A DNA stretch of 64,000 nucleotides from Ecdyonurus torrentis (GCA_949318235.1 OX439131.1:26351403-26415402); one strand, 5' to 3'. Counted from the first letter of the stretch, positions 1-13,634 are shown. Notes: generated by a model not told the origin, from the sequence alone. Translations and numbers: made by a program.

Positions 1-830
1 CATTTATCATAATATATTAAAAAAGTGTCTGACCTAAAAGTATAAAAAACAACATTGATTGGCTTTTATTATATAATTACTACAGGTAACTTATGATATT
101 TTTTTTGACAGTAATCTTCTCATTATTGTTTTTTTTTTTTTTTTTACAAAATATATCAACTAATGATGATATGAGGCTAGTGGACAGTAGAAATATATAT
201 ATAAAAAACATATTATGGTAAAAAAATCAAAACAATAAAAACAGACCCGCTGAGAACTTATGAAATAATATTTATATCATAACTTGCACAATAAAACAAT
301 GCCTCATCTTCTTTATAAAAATGGAATAAATTAAAAAGATTTCTCACGTATAGTTTTTAAATAATGTAAAAATAATTATGCATTTTATCTTCTTCATTAT
401 GTTTGACTCAACTTGTTATGTTTTATCTTGGCTATCATATTTATGTATGGAAACATAAATTGAGAGTTCAGAAAGACGCAATAATAAGAAGTTCAGTGAA
501 TATGGGGGAAAAAAAAGACCATCAACGCTAAAAAATGCATATTTTTTGTTACTTTTGGGACGTAAGTTGCCATTTATTTGCAACTTATCCTTTATTCTCT
601 CTATCCTTTATTAAAATTTAATATGTTATAAAATGTTGATAATTATTTGCACTTTAATTAAAGCTATGTTCTATAGCCAATTTCTCTTTTAAAAATGTGA
701 AGAATGAAGAATTAAATATTAAACTATGTCGGCTCAACTACGGTATGCTAGCTCAACTGCAAAGTATTCTGCTGTACAACAAAGTAATACAGTAACAAAT
801 TATTACTATACTGTGGGAGCACATGAATAT

Positions 831-864
<34 letters not shown>

Positions 865-1198
865 TGAGCTGTCTATTTTTCTCAAAACTAAATTAAATTT
901 CACTTAACCATTCTCCAATCTAGTTGTCCATGAAATAATAATTTATATAGGGTTGTGTTATTATAACATGCGATTAATAATTTTTATTTTTTATAAGATA
1001 ATATGTAAATTAATAAGACAATTATGGTTCTAATATAAATTTAAACAACAGTTTTTTTAAAGAAAAAAAAAAAAAAAAGAAAAAGGTATATAGTTTTTAT
1101 TCACACTTCATGCCTAATATGAATTATGTAAATTAAAGTTTCGTGTTTCTGAGAAATACAATAATATATTGTAACAACAACGGTATATGTCCATATTA

Positions 1199-1258
1199 AG
1201 ATAGTCATGTACCTCAGTGACTAATGTTGCGGCAGGTCGCAAGGTCTTATGTTCACAC

Positions 1259-1289
<31 letters not shown>
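1199..1289 (+). repeat. possible tRNA-derived SINE fragment with poly-A tail
   Basis: A short G+C-richer block contains CTCAGTGACTAATG, resembling a tRNA A-box region, then GGCAGGTCGCAAGG, resembling the anticodon-arm to T-arm part of a tRNA-like SINE head. It runs straight into 24 A residues (1266-1289). The order A-box, degenerate B-box, A-tail is what a short retroposed SINE looks like. No second copy was seen in the window and the B-box is degenerate, so this stays tentative. Confidence 0.3.
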
Positions 1290-2180
1290 CGGTTAATAAA
1301 GAAGAAAAAAATAAATATAAATAAAACATATATTTCTGTCAGACTAATGACTATCACAAGTTCATATTGTTGTTTTTCTTCATTTTCCCCCCTTTAAATA
1401 ACGTAATGTTTATGTTATCTTGAGTAATAATAAAATTTGCATGATAAATGACATCGTAAGTTATAACGTCACATTAAGATTCTTATTTTAAACTTGTATA
1501 ATATTTTGCTTCCTTTTTATAACTGTGAACTGCGTGAACAGAGCAAGTATATAATAGAAGTTAATTTTTGTTAGTGTCAAAAGTTCGATGGGTGTTGAAT
1601 AATTATTGATTTCATCTTTAAAATATAATAACAAAGGCAATCTAATTTCATTTTTAGTATTCTATTGTATTATATAGTAGTGATGAAATTTTTTATGTTA
1701 TCATTTCTAATTAATTTTTAATTTCATTTGAAATTCATAATATGTCTTTTGATGAAAGTAAAATATAAATAGTTTTCTAATATAATTATTTTTTTTTTAT
1801 TATTATTATTATTTTTTTGTTTGTTCAAAACTACAAAGTTTATCAAAATCTGTATTCCTTTTTTTAAAGAAATAAAAATAGTGAAGTGAAAAATGAGGCA
1901 AGAAACATTTTTATAAACGAAAACTACAATATATATTAATGAAATTAGCATGTTCCAAAATACCTTATGGTCAAAACAGCTTTAATAGAAAAAAATTCCA
2001 TCTGTTATCTAAAAAAAAATATATTATAAGACAACTAAGAAAATATATATAATGCTCAAAAGTATAAAAAAATTGGGAGAGAGAAAAATGTACAACATGA
2101 CTGTAAAGAACATTTTCATGTAAAATATTAATAAAATTATATAAATTTTTGCAGAAATAGTATATAAGTATAATAAAAAA

Positions 2181-2215
<35 letters not shown>

Positions 2216-2239
2216 TAAAAACAAATTCTACTTGAGTAT

Positions 2240-2420
2240 AAAAATGTTCACGGGTGGATGAGCACTCGTGCAATCACGTGATATGAGGTGCGGCTTTCAA
2301 GCAACCCACGTTTTATCTTCACATACATACAGAGTCTACAGGGATCGAACCCAATCAATAACTTTCCACATTTTGCAATGAGACTTCTTTTAAACTGTAT
2401 ATAAATATATAATTGCACTT
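2240..2420 (-). repeat. possible SINE-like fragment with tRNA B-box
   Basis: Read on the minus strand, 2352-2341 gives GGGTTCGATCCC, a near-perfect pol III B-box (tRNA T-loop consensus GGTTCGANNCC). It is followed by about 100 bases of unusually G+C-rich sequence in an A+T-rich setting. I cannot find a matching A-box 40 bases upstream or a foldable tRNA, so a tRNA gene is unlikely. A SINE body or a decayed tRNA-derived repeat fits better. Confidence 0.25.
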
Positions 2421-2994
2421 TATCATTCCACATAAACACTTAAAATGATAAATATAATATAATATAGCATTAGTTAATAGAAAAATATTTTATGTCATTT
2501 TATGTATAAATTTAACATTTATTATTAATATTTTTCTATTTTATTATATTAGATACACTAAAGGTTAATAATAAATAACAATAAATGACAATGCGTACAT
2601 ACGTTTAAAAGCAAATAAATTTTATATATTATACTTTGCATCTATTATTTATCTAATAAATTAAAAATTTCTGTATAATGGAAGATATTTAAAAAGAGAT
2701 ATTATCATTTATGTTATGATTTTATGAAATAATTTATTATACTGTATAGTTATTGCGTAACCACAAACCTAATTTGTATTTAACCAATAATTCATATAAA
2801 AATAGATCTAATTGATAATATATAAAAATTCAATAACTAAATATTAAATGTGCATAATAATTTTTACATACTGTATATCATTGATTTATTAATTTTTTTT
2901 AAATAATCCTTGATTTAATTTCAATTAATATTATTTTTAAGTTGCATACAAGACAAGGAAAGAAAAATAATCTTTATGCTGAATTTATATCTTT

Positions 2995-3102
2995 ATGTTG
3001 TATTAATGTTGCTAAATTGGAATAACATAAATAATTATGCTATACACAATAATATTTATGTGGATTTACAATTATTATCAATATAGCATAAATTATGTTG
3101 TT
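2995..3102 (-). repeat. A+T-rich dispersed repeat, family J, copy 1
   Basis: The reverse complement shares a conserved core with blocks near 13.64-13.78 kb and 56.21-56.38 kb: TAGCATAATTATTTA, then a variant of TATTCCAATTTAGCA, then TTATGCTA-like sequence. This copy is truncated relative to the other two. Its own interior also contains inverted TAGCATAA-type motifs. No coding capacity. Confidence 0.5.
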
Positions 3103-3141
3103 ATATAAATAAATGATATACTGATTAAATTCATACGAGTA

Positions 3142-3463
3142 TTACAGGCATAGAGAAAAAAAAAAACTTGATGTCACTTACATAAATAATATTAATTTGT
3201 CTCAAAACCCAACTGTAGCGCCGTAGCAGTGATTAGAAATTTTCGATTTATGCAACCCGCACAACATTTTCATACTAGTTTTTGCCTGTTTCTGACGTCA
3301 TAAACAGAAATATTCACGCAAATTGCATAAATTTACAGTGTTTTCATGCTCTCTTGCGGAGCCACATTTACATTCTGGTAAAAATTATCATCAGTTTTGT
3401 AAATCCTATTTTGTGTTTAATGATTAAAAATAGCATCTTGGATCATGTTTTCTATGCCTTTAA
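3142..3463 (+). mobile_element. MITE family A, copy 1 (TTAA-ended)
   Basis: Non-autonomous element about 322 bp long. The right end reads CTATGCCTTTAA. The left end is its slightly decayed complement, TTACAGGCATAGAG. The interior matches copies at 16279-16590 (same orientation) and 31307-31646 (opposite). Shared blocks include GACTTACATAAATAA-type sequence near the left end, GTAGCAGTGAT, TTTATGCAACCCGCACAAC, and a TGACGTCA palindrome at about 3294. No transposase is encoded. TTAA at the ends resembles piggyBac-type target choice, but TTAA could equally be part of the inverted repeat. Confidence 0.75.
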
Positions 3464-5293
3464 TGTCATTATAGATATAAATAAAACAATTGAAAATTAT
3501 TTCAATTTTGTGTTAATTATTATATATTATATTTTTAAGTTTAAGTAATAACTTTTAGACCAACGCTTGCTGGAATGAACTATAGATTGTATAGAACATG
3601 AACTGCCTGCAATCAAGTTTCTTATTTTTATTTCTTGTGTTGCAGAAATTAAACTAGCAAAATTATTACGTATATTTATTTTTGTACGTGTACAATAAAA
3701 CCTAATGAACTTCGCAATAAAAATTGTTGTTATAAACTGTCATTATTATCATTAAGAAACTTAAGAAGTTTGTATTTTATAATTATATAGCTTTAAAAGT
3801 TTATTATAATATGACGACATTGAAAATATGCATATATAAAACTACTGCATTACATTATAAGAAAACTTATTACTATTCTTATATTAATTTATTTAACACA
3901 TATAACTATAAATAATTAACTCTACATTATTACACGAGGTTTTAAAGCGTTGTCTGATAAATATAAATATATTTCCTTGCATTTTTTTTTTAATCGTTAA
4001 AGTAACGTGTTTTTAATTCACACTTTCACACACATGTTCATTGATTGCTACATAATTATCTTATAGGTATTTGAATAATGTTATAATAGTTATTCTCACT
4101 TCAAAGTGACAGTTTTGAGGAAAAGAGAGAATATTTTTGTTAAAGAGAAAAGTCTCATTTGCCATGGAATTGGACTTTATTTCTAATTTAAAATTGTCTA
4201 TTAAGGAGGTATGTCATTTTGATAATCTTAAAACTTGATACAATGGGGATTTGGTCAACACTTAATTTAAATAATAAAAATTGATAATGCTGTTAATACT
4301 CACGCGTAGTTCTATGTGCGGTCATTATAAAAATCAGCGTGATCCTTTTTTTTTCTTCCATATTTAAATATAATTAAGATTTTTTTTTTCTTTCACCTTT
4401 ACCCCGATCTTTCTCTTTACGTGAAATACACGTATGGTTATATATAAATAAAGTTTATGAGTATAAATAAAAGTTAAATTGGTTTTCTATAAAATTTCAA
4501 GGTTAATTTCCTGTGTTTTGATGTGATCATCCAATCTCCTCATACCTCCATCAATTCTAAAATCTAATAATAAATCACTTTTCAATACAAACTCTTACTA
4601 AACATCCAAATGAAAACGGATATTTGAGTATTCACTTTATTTTTTAATGTTATCTCAATCAATAAGAAAATGGGGAAAAAATGGGAGGGAGGGAGGGAGG
4701 GAGGGGATTAAAATTGCACTGACGATAATCTTTTATACATACGTTGATGTCATTCAAAAAATATAATCTAGACTTGTAATTGCTTATTTGCATAGAATAT
4801 AGTAAATTACAGGTAGTTCAGTAATCAACATATTTTTTTATATATATTTATAGTATTATATAACATAATAGTCAACGTAATAAAGTACAATACAAAAGAT
4901 TTAAACTTTGTAAATGCTTTGTCATCACGAAGAAAAATTATTTCATAAGAAGTTTCAATTTTTTCTCAATAAAAGAATTTTTATTTTATTTAGACAGCAG
5001 TTTCAATAAAGTTTTCATCTTCTCTCATTTCTGTTTAAAGATAAAACATTTTTATAAATCAGAAAAAAATCCAAAAAATATTCTAACAAAACTGAAAAAT
5101 TATTAAAATAAAAATGTTTAGTCATTTCACATCTTCATTATATATAATAATGGACAAAAAAAATATACGTCATTGCAATTAAATTCCGCAAAAATACGAA
5201 ATAAATTACAGAGAACGTCACATTGAAAAGCTTCTATCAAAGAGATAGGTCAATGCCCTATATGTTTAATATTATTATAAGATTCTGTACTAC
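3464..5293. other. non-coding stretch with a (GGGA)n run
   Basis: Mostly A+T-rich sequence. A short GGGA repeat lies at 4683-4704. The one coding-like item is the possible first exon at 4164-4208, listed separately. Nothing else is recognised. Confidence 0.5.
4164..4208 (+). CDS. possible first coding exon of an unknown gene
   Basis: An ATG in a strong start context (GCCATGG) opens a 15-codon frame, MELDFISNLKLSIKE, that ends exactly at a good 5' splice site (GAG/GTATGT) in phase 0. The upstream 80 bases lack stops forming anything else and could be a 5' UTR. The next exon is not identified. An 87-bp phase-0 candidate exon lies at 8675-8761 on the same strand, but I cannot show that they belong together. 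Both could be chance. Confidence 0.25.
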
Positions 5294-5393
5294 CTGTTGA
5301 TCTCATTATACCCTGGATTGTCTGGAACAACTGGAGCCATGGAAACTCCTACTCTCCAAAGTGCTGTCCAAAAACGTCGCGAAGAATATCATA
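5294..5393 (-). CDS. possible exon with start codon, minus strand
   Basis: A 100-bp G+C-richer island sits in A+T-rich DNA. On the minus strand it is bounded by a pyrimidine-rich acceptor (GGTTTTTTTAG at about 5394-5404) and a donor (CAACAG/GTAGTA at 5294/5293). No frame is open across the whole island, but an internal ATG opens MAPVVPDNPGYNEINR up to the donor, with the last codon split in phase 2. This would suit a first coding exon preceded by a spliced 5' UTR. The product is not recognised. Confidence 0.3.
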
Positions 5394-8300
5394 CTAAAAA
5401 AACCTGATTCTTGCATTTTTTTTTAAATTTTTTATTATTATATATATATATACTGTACAGTATATATAAAATATAAAGAAAAGTGATGATTCAATCAGTA
5501 ATTAAAATCTCAAATTTTATTATCATAAATTCCATTTTAATGCTTTTATTCATCATAACCTAAAAATATTTTTAAAATATATCTATATATAATTACTTTT
5601 AATTAACCAAAAAATAATAATTCCTTTTGTGTTCTAATTCTTTTAAATATTAAGAAAATCCAATATTATTTTTTATATGTATAATAATTTGAAATTTTAT
5701 CTCAAATAATTGGGAAGCAATTAAAAAAATTATATTATATATTTTAGACCACATATGTTGTGGCATATCCTCTTAAGCATATCACAACAAAATTAACACT
5801 TAATTATAATTGAGCATTGATGTTTTCCTATATATATATTTTTTTTTATGACGTTGTTTAACCCAGTATAGAGTGACTAAATTTGGTATTAATTATCAGT
5901 ATGTGAACAGTAGTAGGTAGATGTTAAAAATAAACATCTTGTGACCACCCAGGTTCTACACTCTTTGCTGTCCTAAAAACAAAATATAATAATAAAAAAT
6001 ATATAAATCTTTTTATAAATTAAAATATTACTTACTATTTTTGGGTGTTGGCTTTATGAATTTCATGCACCCTTAAATGAATACTCAAGAACAAAAAATA
6101 AAAGGTTTAATAATTATTATTATTTTTAAATATTTTGTTATGGAAACGCCTAAATAATTTTTTTTGACGCATATCACCCTATTTACGTAAGAAAGAAAAA
6201 TATTTTTGACACATTGTTTGTATAAGTAATCAACATTTTTTTATATGTATATAATTTAATTATACGTTATAACAAAAAAATTCATTCATAAAAAAATACT
6301 ACCTACAAAATAAATTTTTACCTTTGTGTGTGGTACATCGTTATTATTTGAATTAAATTTATTTCTAAACAAATAAATATTATTGTATTTTATAATTATT
6401 CAGTGCCTATATAAGGTATTAGACTATATGTGTGGTATATTGTTAATAATAATAATTATAATTTACAATAATTGAAAATATTACTAAACAGATGTTATAT
6501 TTAAAAAACAACAACAATGGTTTGAAATAGTAAAAACCAAGTGTATAATAATTTTGTGTGTTAATAGGCTCATTAGCAACGAATTATCTTATTATTTTTA
6601 AATAAGTTAAGATACTTTATGACGTCAATGGTTTACAAAGTCATGTAAGGTGGGAAGCTATATACGTATAATATTTATGTAAGAGGTCACGAACCTTATA
6701 TTGTGTCCGGGTGAATTATTTGAATATAAAATTTAATGAAAGTGAGATTACCACACCTTGATTTCTTCATATCTCATAACTTTGGAAAATATATATTAAA
6801 AAAAAAAAAGTTAAAATATTTTATATCAGCTTCAACCATATTGAATATCTTGAAATATTATTACTTCAGTTTTAATTTATATTTATATTTATATTAATGA
6901 ATAAGACGGGTTTATTAATATAGGTACTTTATTTTTATTTTTTATTTATTTTTTTAAGTTTGTAATTGTAAGTATCGTATAGTAAAAAGTAAGCATGTTT
7001 GGGTTGAAATTTTAAAATTTACTTATGCAGATATAAGATAAAAATTTATAATAAATCTTTCAATGAGTTTATGCATTAACAAGAAAAATAATAATAATAA
7101 TAAAATTTAAAAAATAAATAAAAATATTGGAGCGTTTATTTTCATTTATTGGTAATGTAGACAAGATTATTAATATTTCATTACGATCACCCAGTTTGCA
7201 TGGCAGTGATCACGCATAATATCACGTATAGATTTACATTTTATTATACTTTATCTGACACTCTACTTTACAATAAAACAACAATAACTTTAACAGTTGA
7301 TTTACTGTTTTTCCTTCCTCAAAGACTGACAAAAATAAATGTGTAAAAAAAGAATCAACATTGTTAGAGAGAGTGTTGATTTGCATGTTTGCTTTGTTTA
7401 TACAAAGAAGAAGCAGGAACAAAAAAGTCGCTATATTTATTTTGAATGTGATTTCCGAGTGAAGAATTTTTTTTTTCTAAAAGTGTTGATGTTTTATTAT
7501 GTCTGCCGCTTGTTTTAATGTCAATATAGATACATTAAAATAGTCAGCTAAATTTAGTTTTATACAGACTTATTGTTACTAGAATATAGTGCAAACATTA
7601 AGAAAAAAAAATGGAACTTTGACCGTGAAAGATCGTTTTACATTTTCTTGCAAACTGTGCTTAAAACTATATATGTATGAGAAACAAAGAAAAAGAAGTA
7701 AAAAAATTGCTTAGCAAATACAAAATATGTACATTTCAAATGACAGAAGTTTTATTATGTAAGAGAACTATGTTAAACAAAAATAATGAATGAAATTATT
7801 AACTATTTGTTGCATAACGTTGGGTATTTAGAACAAAATCATAAAAACAAAAATAATTAAAATCATAGTATATTTTTTTGAGTTATATAAAAATGAGGCT
7901 ATTATATAATATTATATACATAAAATAGAATTAAGTTTGTTTATTTTTAAAGTAGAACGATACATAGCTAACAATAAGTAAGTTGATTGTTGGTAATTTG
8001 TTGTGTTAATATTTTTATTGTATACTTACAATTTGATGTGCATGTCATATTTAATATTTGTGTTACAAAAATGTGTATGCAATTGCAATGTATATTTTGA
8101 GGTAAATACACTAGACTGTATATTTATTTATTTTACTTATAGTGTCAATTAAAACCAAAAGGCTTACATTGGCGCATATACCTGCAATTACATTAAAATT
8201 AGTTACAGATTATGCATAAAAACATACTTATTGAGTTTTAAAATTTTATAAATTTTTTATATTTATTCTTTGTTTCAAGTGGATGATGCGATGTAGTTGT

Positions 8301-8674
8301 TTAAAATTCATAATATTAAATTATATCTAGAGGATAAAAAAATCAACTCTATTTTTACATAGTTTTTATAATTTATGATTATAATTTTACTTATCATATA
8401 ATTGTTGATTCTATTTTATAGAAACAAATGAACAATCTGTAAGTCTTACAATATTAAAAATAATCCTCCATATATATAAGCTATCTCTTTTATCTAAATA
8501 AAACTTTGTAATGGATGTCTTTGTGTACATAATATTTAAAGTGATGTGATATTAACCAGTCAGTTACATCCGTTCTTTTGAAATAATATGAATGAAGATC
8601 ACAACCCCCGCGTATTTTACCGTACGTCGCATGATATAATAATCCAAAAGTTTTCTTTTCTCTGTCTCTCTCAG

Positions 8675-8761
8675 GAGCTATATAGTTGCATGATGATGAT
8701 TTTAATGAAGCTCGTAGACTTCTTCCTGTTTACACCCTCAATATATAGACAAGAGATTCTA
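8675..8761 (+). CDS. possible internal exon of an unknown gene
   Basis: The segment is preceded by a textbook pyrimidine tract and acceptor (TTCTCTGTCTCTCTCAG ending at 8674) and followed by a GTATGT donor at 8762. It is 87 bp long and open in one frame only, giving 29 residues beginning ELYSCMMMILMKLVDFFLF with phase 0 on both sides. The peptide is hydrophobic in its middle and could form part of a membrane segment. No family is recognised. Confidence 0.25.
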
Positions 8762-10009
8762 GTATGTATTGTAGACTGACAGCTATACAAGACAGGAATA
8801 TACATTTTCAAATGTTGTTAAATACAAACAGTGCTGGGAAATTTTCATCTGAATTTATTAATAGGAAAAAATACAGTTACTATTTTTAACGTATATAATA
8901 GTGTAGAATATTCAAATGAATTCACGGGTAATTAGATTTCATAGGATGATATTATATATATTAATTAGTATTTTTTTAAAAAGTTTATTTTTGTACACAC
9001 GCTAAAGGAAAGTTCTTTTTTTTTATTAACAGTTTATTTTGTATAGTATTTAATTATCTTGAGCAATTAATGATCTTTTGTAAAAATACTAAAATTATAT
9101 TTCTTAAGCTTTTGTGTAAACGATCCAAGTTACTACCTGTAATTGCTGAAATGATATGATATATTTACATATTCCAAATAATATCACATATTTAAAATTA
9201 ATTTTATGTATATAATGCACTTTGATGAGTGGCCTATCTCTCTCTCTAAAAAAATTGCTATGCCAGGTACATAAATCCTGGGACTGATGTTGAATACTAA
9301 AATACTACTTAATGCAGGTAAAAAATATACTAAATTAAAGGTGTGACTCACCTAGATTAGATGGCATTACACGAGGCCCTCGGTATCCCGGGGACCTCGC
9401 ATTACACCATATAGATTAAGTGACATTGTAGTATATCAATACCTGTTCCAAGTTAATGTTTACCTATATTACAATGTATACATAGGATTCATTTTACCTT
9501 ACTTTAATATAGTAATTTTTTTTCCGTGCAGTTAATAAATTTTGAACAATTCTTTTACAATTTACAACACGTAATGCATGAAAATATTTAGCAAGGCAGA
9601 AAAAAAAAACAATTTTAGTTTATTACGTTGCTAAAATCATGTAAGAGCATTAAACTGTCAATCGGGAAGAAAATAAGCTATAATTCAAATAATAATAGTT
9701 ATTAATATAATTAAATTTAAAATACAAGTATATCAATACCATATTATGTAAATTTTTGCCATGTAAGTTCAATTGCATACAATTTAAACTTTATAACAAA
9801 GATAAGAAATCTTTGCAAAAAATATAATAATAATCAAACGATATGAAACTTTTTAAGTTCACAACAAAAAAATTGCAATAAAAAAGTGACAAATATTAAG
9901 ATAAATTTACTATTTAATACAACAAGACAATTACAGGTCAAAAATTATGTTTATTCTGTCTATGATTTATACATGAAGCCACTTGATTTATTATTCTGTT
10001 TTACTGACT

Positions 10010-10044
<35 letters not shown>

Positions 10045-11282
10045 TACACGATAGCCGTGAATCTTTAATTTTGATTATATTTTTATTTTAATATACACGA
10101 AGTTGTATAATAACGTGAGAAACAAACTTTTCTATTGTCTTAACATTTTAAGGTACAATGATCTTTATTCATATTCTTACAAATATAGAGTAAAAATGTA
10201 CATCTTATATTTATTATGTAATAAAATATATTGTAAAGTTTTAATGGAAATTTAATTACAAAAGAAATTGAAATGACATATTAAGTGTTTCAATTTTTAT
10301 AATTACTTTACCTTAAAAGCAAAATTGCAATAAATTTGTTAGTAAAAAAAACTAAAGTAATTAATATTAAAATGCATTAGTACTTGTGTTTAAAGGTTGT
10401 CAACATGAAGTTAATTAAATTATAATTATTGTTGGTTTTTTCACTTATTATGAAATTTGTTCTGAAAGCAAAAAGCAAGACAAAAATTAAAAACAAAGTT
10501 TTTTTTTTTTTTTTTTTTTTTTGGCTACTTACGATATTTATTATATTAGTAAGTTTATTGTGCTGTAAAATTCAAAAGGTAAAAAAAAAAAAAAAATGAA
10601 TATAGTGTTGAAAAAAGTAAGTGGACTTTAAATCTATAACAAATAATGAATAATTTATTTTACTCATGAATGTATAATGACGTAATTATTGACAACAAAA
10701 TTAAAAATACAATACACTTCAACTATAATAGTATCGATTTGGCATTTTCTACTAAATAATACTAAGAAAAACATTACTTTTAATAAAATACTAATAAATA
10801 ACAGTACATTACAAAAAAGGTTAAAAAGTTTCTTCCAAAAAATTTTCCCTTTGTTTATTTCATCGCAATGAAATTAATTAGAGAGAATTATATAAAAACT
10901 ATATGAATTATATAGTAAATTACATTTAAACCCTCAAATTATTTCAGGAATAAATTTTAATTTCACTATAATGTTTTTTCTTATTGTAATTCATAATGTA
11001 AGTAACGTAAAAGAATATTATATTTTATGTTCTTCATTTCTATATAAGAAGTATATTTGCACACATACTGTATAGTGTTGAACACCCATTTATTATTTTT
11101 ATTCACATGCCTCGGCAGATGGTATATGAAGATAAAGTAAATGATATGGTAACCACATCCAAATATTATACTGTGGGGTTTCAGTTCATTGTTGAAGAAC
11201 TTGCTGATGATGTATAAGGTCAAGTCCACCTGGGATATTCTATGTTAAAATGATAATAATAATAATGTAACATGATGTTAAT

Positions 11283-11285
<3 letters not shown>

Positions 11286-11363
<78 letters not shown>
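11286..11363. repeat. 78-bp poly-A tract
   Basis: An uninterrupted run of 78 A residues, the longest homopolymer in the window. The preceding 60 bases (ATAATAATAATAATG region) do not look like a retroposed gene or SINE body. Confidence 0.9.
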
Positions 11364-11365
<2 letters not shown>

Positions 11366-11957
11366 TTAACTTGTAGATTTATTTCTTGAAACCAAATCTT
11401 GAAAAATTTGTACTCATGAATAAGAGTTTTGTTTTTAACTAATGATGCGTGTGTGTGTGCATGAATATTATATAAGGTTGTTAAACTAAGAAAATTGTCA
11501 CCAGATCAAAGATTTTCCACGGCAAAGGATTTTAAGACTAAGAAAAAAAAAAAAAAAAAAAAAAAAGAGTCCTATATGTCACTACTAATTATTTGCAGAT
11601 GACACTATTCAAGAATGAAAAATTGTTTGAAATTATTAAACTACTTGGGAGTTTGTTATATAGTGACGGCTTATTTCAAAGAAATTTCAAGTTCAAACAT
11701 GTTAGTGTTATGATTTTTGACTGTGAGAACTCATTAATACAGTATACTTTATCATATAGCATGCATTTTTTGTAATTTATTATGTTGCAATTTTTTTAAG
11801 TTGACTGTTAATTAATTTTGTTCCCTAGATCTATTAGGTTTTATTGAAACATTTGAAGCAAAATTTAGGATATATGAGAAGATTAATTGTTTAAAACTGG
11901 CAGATATTTAACATTTTGCATGTATTAATAGTTAATAGCCATAAAGTTTTTGTATCA

Positions 11958-11995
<38 letters not shown>

Positions 11996-13634
11996 TATGA
12001 TCTTGTTGTGTGCTGAACTGATAACTGATATACAATAAAACTGCCCAAAAACATTAATTTATTTTATTATTCAGGACCTTATAGTGACAGTGTTGACAAG
12101 CGTAGTTTGCAATGCTATAAAATAAATGACAGCTAGCAACAAATACGTGTTTCTTATTTCTACATTAAAGAGACACTTGAAGACACTCTCTTGATGTTTT
12201 TACGTACGTTTTATTCTTTTTTTTTTTATAATGATATACCAAGGTAGACAAGAAAAAAAAATCCCACGCATCACTCTCGCTACTTCTTTAACTCACACGC
12301 ACCTTCACTACTTTTAGCTTTTTGTTTCCGTCGCCACTCGTCAAGCGGAACGAGACTCATTCGAGTCGAGGGAAAAACACGAAAAAACAACCATATGACG
12401 GAGAAGAAGAAAAAAAAATATCAAAGTCTAATTTGATTTTTTCCTTTAATTTAAATTTTAAGGAACGTGTTTAACAATAAGTTATCGGTTGATTCCAGAC
12501 CTTGAAATATTTTATATAAAAATGTGGTTTTTCTATTTGCAATGCATGAGAAAAATACTCAACTCAAAATTATTCCCTCATAAGTATAAGAGTAGTAATT
12601 ACGTTTTATAATTTTATTAAAAAATAAATTTTTATTTGCATGCATATTATTTTATTTGCATTTTATTTTATTTTATTTTTATTATTTTATTATTATTTAT
12701 TTTATTTTATTTTTATTTGCGCTAATAACCATAATTCAAAAAAGAAAAGATATGTTTTTATTTATCAATTTATGATTTACATTTCAAATTAAATTTTCTG
12801 CTCATGCAACTTTATGATTCAACTGTTTGAAATAATAAAATTATACACTTTGACTTAGTGTATAAGAAGTAATAAATACGTAGGAACGAAAACATTTTAT
12901 TAAGTATATAAAAAAAAATTATAATTCTCTTCAGCAACGCAAATATTATTCTCCTCCACCCTTTATGTGCAAAATTAGCTCCCAGGGCGAGTTGTACAGC
13001 TCTCGTGTAATAAGTTTTTAATTAACGTAAAATATAAGCCTCATTACCATAAAACATATTGTTGATTCTTTTTATTACGATCTTCGTAACTTCAGCACAT
13101 ACAAAACAAAAAACTAAAAAAAAACAAAATTAATTAAAAGCCATAGCCTGTGGGAGAAAAGTATGTAGTTAAACACTTGAGATTTAAAGATTTCTTTTTT
13201 AAAAAATAAAAAATAAAATAATTTCCTAAAAAGTTATCTTTATATTAATTACATTTTCAAATTTATATATATTTCTGCAAAAAGTCACGAAATAAATATT
13301 CTTTTCATGAGAAATTTTATTATTATTATTTTTCAAAATACTATATTTTATATCTTTTCAATTAAAATAATGTTCCGGTTGGACGATAATTGCCTTTACT
13401 TCTTTCCCAGTAATTTGTGTAAATCTTTTTTTTATTATTTTGTTTTTTTTATAGATATATTATATAATCTGATTTATCATTTTATAAACAATTAGCAAAC
13501 GACAAGCTATTCAAACGTATACTGGGATACAAAATTTTACTCCACTACCTTACGGGTATGCCATATTCATCATATATACAGAGACTTTAAACTAAACTGC
13601 GTCATATACACGGTATTTCCATAAGATAGCTGAG

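Larger units (their letters stand above)
1..2994. other. A+T-rich non-coding stretch
   Basis: No gene is recognised here. The stretch holds homopolymers (T-run 833-861, A-run 1266-1289, A-run 2184-2213) and the two SINE-like fragments listed separately. A short open stretch from an ATG at 726 has better base balance than its surroundings, but it runs into the poly-T at 833 and is not supported as a gene. Confidence 0.6.
5394..13634. other. gene-poor A+T-rich stretch
   Basis: Apart from the candidate exon at 8675-8761, nothing is recognised. The stretch holds long homopolymers (A 10013-10042, T 10499-10522, A 11286-11363, A 11543-11566, T 11960-11992). It also has a compact G+C-rich palindromic islet near 9340-9430 and a CpG-rich islet at about 12270-12400 discussed in the findings. 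Confidence 0.5.

Noticed and set aside
2341..2352. A functional tRNA gene on the minus strand
   Set aside because: The B-box is good but there is no A-box or foldable cloverleaf around it.
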